Origin: JADJPF01 sp964492845
GTDB lineage: Bacteria > Acidobacteriota > Blastocatellia > Chloracidobacteriales > JADJPF01
Reading direction: 5' to 3'
Assembly (NCBI GenBank): GCA_964492845.1
Contig: CAZBMZ010000003.1
Location: 124,001 to 188,000 of the forward strand
Length of the DNA: 64,000 bases
The notes below the pieces were generated by a model. The model was not told the DNA's origin and searched no databases. It was given only the letters and a program-made list of their open reading frames with translations. Positions 60,263 through 64,000 of the stretch are shown here, one piece after another; the stretch's first letter is position 1; each line of letters opens with the position of its first letter. The position numbers and the translations under genes were made by a program.

Positions 60263-60653
60263 ACTCCTTAGACTTAAAGATTTTTATTATTAAATTTGAA
60301 ACGGATACAAAATAGTTTTGTTTGAAGAAATAAAATAGCATTTACAGCCTAAAATATATTGCGTTATAGCTTAAAAACTCAAGAATATTTTGCCAAATTT
60401 GGCAGAGTTTGTTTTGTCAAATTTGGCTAGACTGCCAAATTTGGCGTTTGTGCCAAAAATAATTAAAACAGCAAAAATTATTTATTTTTAACAAAAGTCT
60501 GTAACATATTGATTTATTTGATAGATAAAAGTTTTCAAGAAAAATTTTTTAAGCTTGGTTAGCTAAGAGAAGTTTTTTGTCTTTTTGGCATAGTGTTTGT
60601 TTTTAACTGCGACATACCAGAAAATTTTAGATTGTTTTTAGGAGACAAAGATT
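60263..60653. other. divergent intergenic region with palindrome array
   Basis: 391 bp, no gene. Contents: AT-rich DNA next to the dacB start, the GCCAAATTTGGC array (60392-60457), and a near-consensus sigma54-like element TTGGCAT-N5-TTGTT (60586-60602) with the right 10-base GG-to-G spacing. TTTAGGAGA lies before the ATG at 60654. Confidence 0.55.
60392..60457. repeat. array of 12-bp GCCAAATTTGGC palindromes
   Basis: Perfect copies at 60392-60403 and 60434-60445, a one-base variant GTCAAATTTGGC at 60416-60427, and a half-site GCCAAA at 60452-60457. Centres are spaced 24, 18 and 18 bp. It has the look of a cooperative operator cluster. Confidence 0.7.
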
Positions 60654-61406
60654 ATGCTATGCCAATCTTGCCAAGTGATATTTCCCTTCTATCTTAGCTA
60701 TTGCCGTAGATGTGGAGAGAAATTAATAAAAGAAAAAGCTAAAAAATCACATACAACTCAAATGGCAAGTTTAGTTAAACGTGCTGAAATTGGCAAAAAA
60801 GTTAAAGCAGAATATGTTACTGCTCCTATCACTCAACAAATGGGACAAGCTCAAAGATCCGTAGCTGAAAAACTACAAAATATCTTAGATGAATTTCCTT
60901 CGTTAGAAACAACTAAAATTTCACAAATCTTTCTACCTTCTTATGTAAGAAAAATGTCTCATAGCGAGCAAATGAGGCAGACTTTACGCGAATTTGATAT
61001 GTCAGAACTTCAGTACTTAGAAAGAAATAGCGGGATTTTATCAAACAATAATAATTATCCTGTAGAACATAAAGCCAATGATAATGGAACATTGGAATTT
61101 AAGCGTCCTAGCGCACATTTAGGAGAGACATTACCTTTTGCTAGCAGTAATAGTAGTTATACAGGTACAATTAACCAACTTTTTAATAATAAAACAAAAT
61201 ATGTTTTAGGTAGCGACCGTCTTGGTCAAACGCGCCCCCTACCGGCAAAATTACATTTACCAACCTCACAACCGTTGATTGTTCCAACGCCTAGTAGCAG
61301 TAAAATAGCATTAAGCTTTAAACAAACATTAAATAATCTTTGGTTTCGTATGCGAGATTTAGCAGAAAATTTGGCAGTAAACTTTTCTATTAAAAAAAAT
61401 GCTTAA
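60654..61406 (+). CDS. zinc-ribbon hypothetical protein
   Basis: A 250-aa protein. Residues 1-24 form a zinc ribbon with C3-x2-C6 and C17-x2-C20, the same spacing as in the protein at 35025-36443. The rest is basic, low-complexity and helical, with no membrane segment. Function unknown. AGGAGA precedes the ATG. It lies 134 bp upstream of pilT and may belong with pilus regulation, but evidence is only positional. Confidence 0.7.
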   Translation: MLCQSCQVIFPFYLSYCRRCGEKLIKEKAKKSHTTQMASLVKRAEIGKKVKAEYVTAPITQQMGQAQRSVAEKLQNILDEFPSLETTKISQIFLPSYVRKMSHSEQMRQTLREFDMSELQYLERNSGILSNNNNYPVEHKANDNGTLEFKRPSAHLGETLPFASSNSSYTGTINQLFNNKTKYVLGSDRLGQTRPLPAKLHLPTSQPLIVPTPSSSKIALSFKQTLNNLWFRMRDLAENLAVNFSIKKNA

Positions 61407-61540
61407 GTATAAAAGTTTTAACTTGTTGATTCTAATAAAGATTATTAACACCTCTAACAAATAAAACCTAATGATGAACTAGTAATTTATTATTTTGGTT
61501 AAAGGATTCAATAACTTAATTTTCTAAAAATAGGTAGTTT

Positions 61541-62617
61541 ATGAATAGAAAAGCTTTTAATAATTTATTGAAAATGGCTATAGAAGATGGAGTAACAGAT
61601 GTAATTTTAGCTGTTGGAGAACCTCCAATTTTTCGCTACCACAACACATTAATGGATGTAAAGGCTGAATTTTTAGAAGAGCGAGATACGGAATTAATTG
61701 CTCGCTTGTTACTACAACACCGATTAGAAGATATAGCTAGTTTTACGGCTTCTGATATTACTTATGAAGTGTCAGAAGTTGGACGATTTCGAGCCAGTAT
61801 TTTTAAGCAACGTAATGTTTTTAGGATAATTTTAAGAGTCATACCTATTGAAATAAGATCGTTTGCGGATCTTCATTTGCCTAGTGAACTAAGCGACATT
61901 ACCAACCTACAACGAGGCTTAGTTTTAGTTACAGGTGCTACTGGACAAGGTAAATCTACTACTTTATCAGCAATAATTGAACATATTAACCGAACCCGAA
62001 AAGCACATATTATTACTATTGAAGACCCTATAGAATTTACTTATCAAAGAGCAAGGGGAATAGTCACTCAAAGAGAAATAGGAGAAGATGTACCAGATTA
62101 TAAAACTGCTCTACGCCAGGCTCTACGTCAAAGCCCTGATGTAATAATGGCCGCAGAAGTACGAGATAGCCAAACCTTTGAAGCCGTCTTAACTGCTGCT
62201 GAGACAGGACATTTAACATTAGCTGCTATTCATACAAGCGATACACAAAGAACTTTTACACGTATTTTAGGTTTTTATCCAGAACAAGAAAGACAATCTC
62301 TTAGGGAAAGATTATCTAGTAATTTAGCTGCTATTATTAGTTTAAGGTTACTAATGAAAAAATCTTTAGATGAAAGAATACCTGCTGTTGAAATATTAAG
62401 AGTAAATAGCGTTATTGCTGAATGTCTTCGTAGTCATGAAAGAGTCAATGAAATCTATCATCATATGGAACGAGGGCGAAATTACTACGGTATGCGTACC
62501 TTTGACCAAGATATTGTAGATCTCTATGAAAAAGGACTAATAGATTTAACTACAGCAATAAAATCAGCCACTCATTCAGCTAATGTAGAGCGTGCTATAT
62601 CTTTTAATGGAAAATAA
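61541..62617 (+). CDS. pilT: PilT-family twitching motility ATPase
   Basis: A 358-aa hexameric secretion ATPase of the PilT/PilU group, driving type IV pilus retraction at the inner membrane. Walker A G132-A-T-G-Q-G-K138-S, Asp box I-T-I-E-D-P-I-E-F, Walker B region P-D-V-I-M-A-A-E-V-R-D, and His box A-E-T-G-H-L-T-L-A-A-I-H-T. The small N-terminal PAS-like domain precedes it. The usual G-E in Walker B reads A-E, and the post-His-box sequence S-D-T-Q-R-T is off-consensus, so this may be a PilU-like paralogue. Confidence 0.88.
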   Translation: MNRKAFNNLLKMAIEDGVTDVILAVGEPPIFRYHNTLMDVKAEFLEERDTELIARLLLQHRLEDIASFTASDITYEVSEVGRFRASIFKQRNVFRIILRVIPIEIRSFADLHLPSELSDITNLQRGLVLVTGATGQGKSTTLSAIIEHINRTRKAHIITIEDPIEFTYQRARGIVTQREIGEDVPDYKTALRQALRQSPDVIMAAEVRDSQTFEAVLTAAETGHLTLAAIHTSDTQRTFTRILGFYPEQERQSLRERLSSNLAAIISLRLLMKKSLDERIPAVEILRVNSVIAECLRSHERVNEIYHHMERGRNYYGMRTFDQDIVDLYEKGLIDLTTAIKSATHSANVERAISFNGK

Positions 62618-62625
62618 TTAATTAT

Positions 62626-63693
62626 TTAATTTTTAGGTTCTGTATAGACTTTACGGTACTGAATTACTAATTTTTGATCATCTCGTTTAGCATCACCATC
62701 AATATCAACATGTACTTCTACTTTACGTTTTTTTCCTTCCTTTCTTGTATTAGTAGGAGAATAACCAATGCTATATTGGCTACGTAGTAAGAATGAAATG
62801 GATTTTAATGTAGTAGGGATCTCACCTTGAAAAGTGACAGGAAAATAACGTCCACCAGTAAGTTCTGAAAAAGATCTTAATTGATTAGCTGCTTGATAAA
62901 AGCCTAGTCTTTGTTCGTCAGACATTCTTGCTTCATAAAGCTTAAAAAATAAATTCCCAATACCTATTGAGTAAATTGGAATACCAGCATTTTGTACTAG
63001 CTTTAGAGCTTTGTCATAAGTAATTTTGCTAAATGTATCAAAGCCAGAGCTAACTAAAAGAATGGCTACACGTCCTGGAATTTCTTGTATTCCACCATAT
63101 TCAACTTTATCTAATTTGCCACCTTCAAGAACAAATTTAAGAGCATCATAAAGATTACTATCATTAAGAGCAGGAATATTACGAGCTAGTAGATTAACGG
63201 AACTAGCAAGTTGTCCAGGATTATCTGTAAAGTCATTAAGTACAGCAGGACGAGCATCATAAGCAACTATAGCAATTTGATCTTTTGGTTGCACAAAACT
63301 AGTAACAAACTGACCTGCTGGATTAATTATTTCATTACGAATTACGCTAATTTGACGACTATATTCTAGTACCATTACTAATGTAATAGGTGCTTCAAGA
63401 GCAGCAAAATTAGTAATTTGTTGTAGCACTCCATCTTCATAAACAGCAAAATTTCCCGGTTTTAAGCCTTGGTAAATGCCACCGCTTTTTTTATCTGTTA
63501 CCGTAACTTCAACATTAGTTAGAGACGCATCGATCTTTATAGCATCGCCTTTTTGATCAATAATCTCTTCTTGATTTTTATCTTTGTCTTTTGGGCGAAC
63601 TTTGCCTGACTGAGCATTAATATTTGGGATAGCAATTAAATTAATAGATAAAGATAGTAAAATAATAAAGATAGTAAGCAGTCTTTTTAGCAT
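62626..63693 (-). CDS. secreted VWA-domain protein (Acidobacteriota type)
   Basis: A 355-aa protein with a signal peptide (about 1-28). It has the N-terminal strand typical of TIGR03436 proteins: V-E-V-T-V-T-D-K, G-L-K-P-x-x-F-x-V-Y-E-D-G-V-x-Q, F. The MIDAS region, usually D-x-S-x-S, reads L-E-Y-S-R-Q, so metal binding there is questionable. Later blocks include A-I-L-L-V-S-S-G-F-D and G-G-R-Y-F-P-V. The family is a phylum hallmark, but its role is unknown. Convergent with pilT, 8 bp apart. Confidence 0.85.
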   Translation of the reverse strand: MLKRLLTIFIILLSLSINLIAIPNINAQSGKVRPKDKDKNQEEIIDQKGDAIKIDASLTNVEVTVTDKKSGGIYQGLKPGNFAVYEDGVLQQITNFAALEAPITLVMVLEYSRQISVIRNEIINPAGQFVTSFVQPKDQIAIVAYDARPAVLNDFTDNPGQLASSVNLLARNIPALNDSNLYDALKFVLEGGKLDKVEYGGIQEIPGRVAILLVSSGFDTFSKITYDKALKLVQNAGIPIYSIGIGNLFFKLYEARMSDEQRLGFYQAANQLRSFSELTGGRYFPVTFQGEIPTTLKSISFLLRSQYSIGYSPTNTRKEGKKRKVEVHVDIDGDAKRDDQKLVIQYRKVYTEPKN

Positions 63694-63923
63694 AAATAAA
63701 TCCTTTTTTAAGCTAGCTGTTAAAGTTACTAGATTCTAACAGTGATTATTATTTGCAGCAAACAGCTTTCTTGCATCAAAAAGCTAATACAAAATCAAAA
63801 CAATTTCTTTTTCAAAGCTTTTTGGTCAACTTATAATTGTTTGATTGTCTTAAAAGCCTATATGTTGGATGCTCAAGTAATTTGTTAATGTTTGATTTTT
63901 AAAAGTTTTTTGGAGAAATTCTT

Positions 63924-64000
63924 ATGGATGATATTAACTCAACAGAAAATAGCCCTAAATGCCCTATGGGGAAACATCCTTGGTTGGCAACTATAGTTTT
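63924..64000 (+). CDS. start of a gene cut by the window end
   Basis: An open frame from ATG 63924 with TGGAGA 9 nt upstream. The visible 25 residues begin M-D-D-I-N-S-T-E-N-S-P-K-C-P-M-G. The Cys and Met motif is compatible with several families, and I make no functional call. The 3' end lies outside the window. 63694-63923 shows no gene. Confidence 0.5.
   Translation, partial: MDDINSTENSPKCPMGKHPWLATIV

Overview
The window is 64 kb of AT-rich bacterial chromosome, densely coded on both strands. No rRNA, integrase, transposase or CRISPR array is visible. The gene set suggests a low-GC member of the Acidobacteriota, perhaps Blastocatellia-like: a secreted VWA protein of the type common in that phylum (62626-63693), two Ser/Thr kinases of which one carries an FGE-sulfatase-like ectodomain, a DUF4097 protein, an ExbD protein, a PilT ATPase, and a gram-negative-type envelope. 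This placement is inference from gene content only.

Layout. 1-4850: envelope and housekeeping genes (DUF4870, ExbD, glycosyltransferase plus FAD-dependent mutase-like oxidoreductase, YvcK). 4862-15306: a defence-rich block between yvcK and a tRNA-Ala(GGC) gene. It holds a PemK/MazF toxin-antitoxin pair, a composite operon hsdM / RecF-like ATPase / HNH nuclease / hsdR with no hsdS, a convergent D12-class adenine methylase, a Uma2 nuclease-fold protein and small orphans. 15517-24296: glycerol kinase, RNase Z, a DUF4097 repeat protein, two kinases, an SDR and a CapA protein. 24705-25778: a lone Sak4-like P-loop ATPase behind a very AT-rich leader. 25824-32310: carotenoid genes in two divergent groups, comprising a carotenoid-isomerase-like oxidoreductase with an acyltransferase, and a plant/cyanobacterial-type phytoene desaturase, phytoene synthase and polyprenyl synthase. 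32320-38624: a HerA-tail-like orphan, RqcH/NFACT, and zinc-ribbon/RDD and other membrane proteins. 39038-42015: the glyoxylate shunt (malate synthase, isocitrate lyase) behind a good sigma70 promoter that overlaps a palindrome. 42110-42704: an apparently leaderless RHH/MazF toxin-antitoxin operon. 43015-52621: TPR proteins, a YheT hydrolase, an unknown 195-aa protein and a 1142-aa modular protein. 52666-64000: an SDR, a DUF262-HNH nuclease, an HD-GYP protein, a class V aminotransferase, PBP4, a zinc-ribbon protein, PilT, the VWA protein and a truncated gene at the window edge.

Most notable: (a) the type I restriction operon lacking hsdS, with a Septu/PtuAB-like ATPase-HNH pair sitting exactly where hsdS would be, and an HsdM that seems to end early; (b) a 1142-aa protein built from four related modules, one with a degenerate zincin-like T-E-V-N-H motif; (c) an array of 12-bp GCCAAATTTGGC palindromes upstream of the PBP4 and zinc-ribbon genes; (d) a 73-bp dispersed repeat present twice, next to a toxin-antitoxin system and next to the DUF262 nuclease gene; (e) a full-consensus sigma54 promoter at the left edge. 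Start codons were chosen from Shine-Dalgarno context. Many genes here begin with TTTATG behind AGGA-like boxes, and several have no visible ribosome-binding site.
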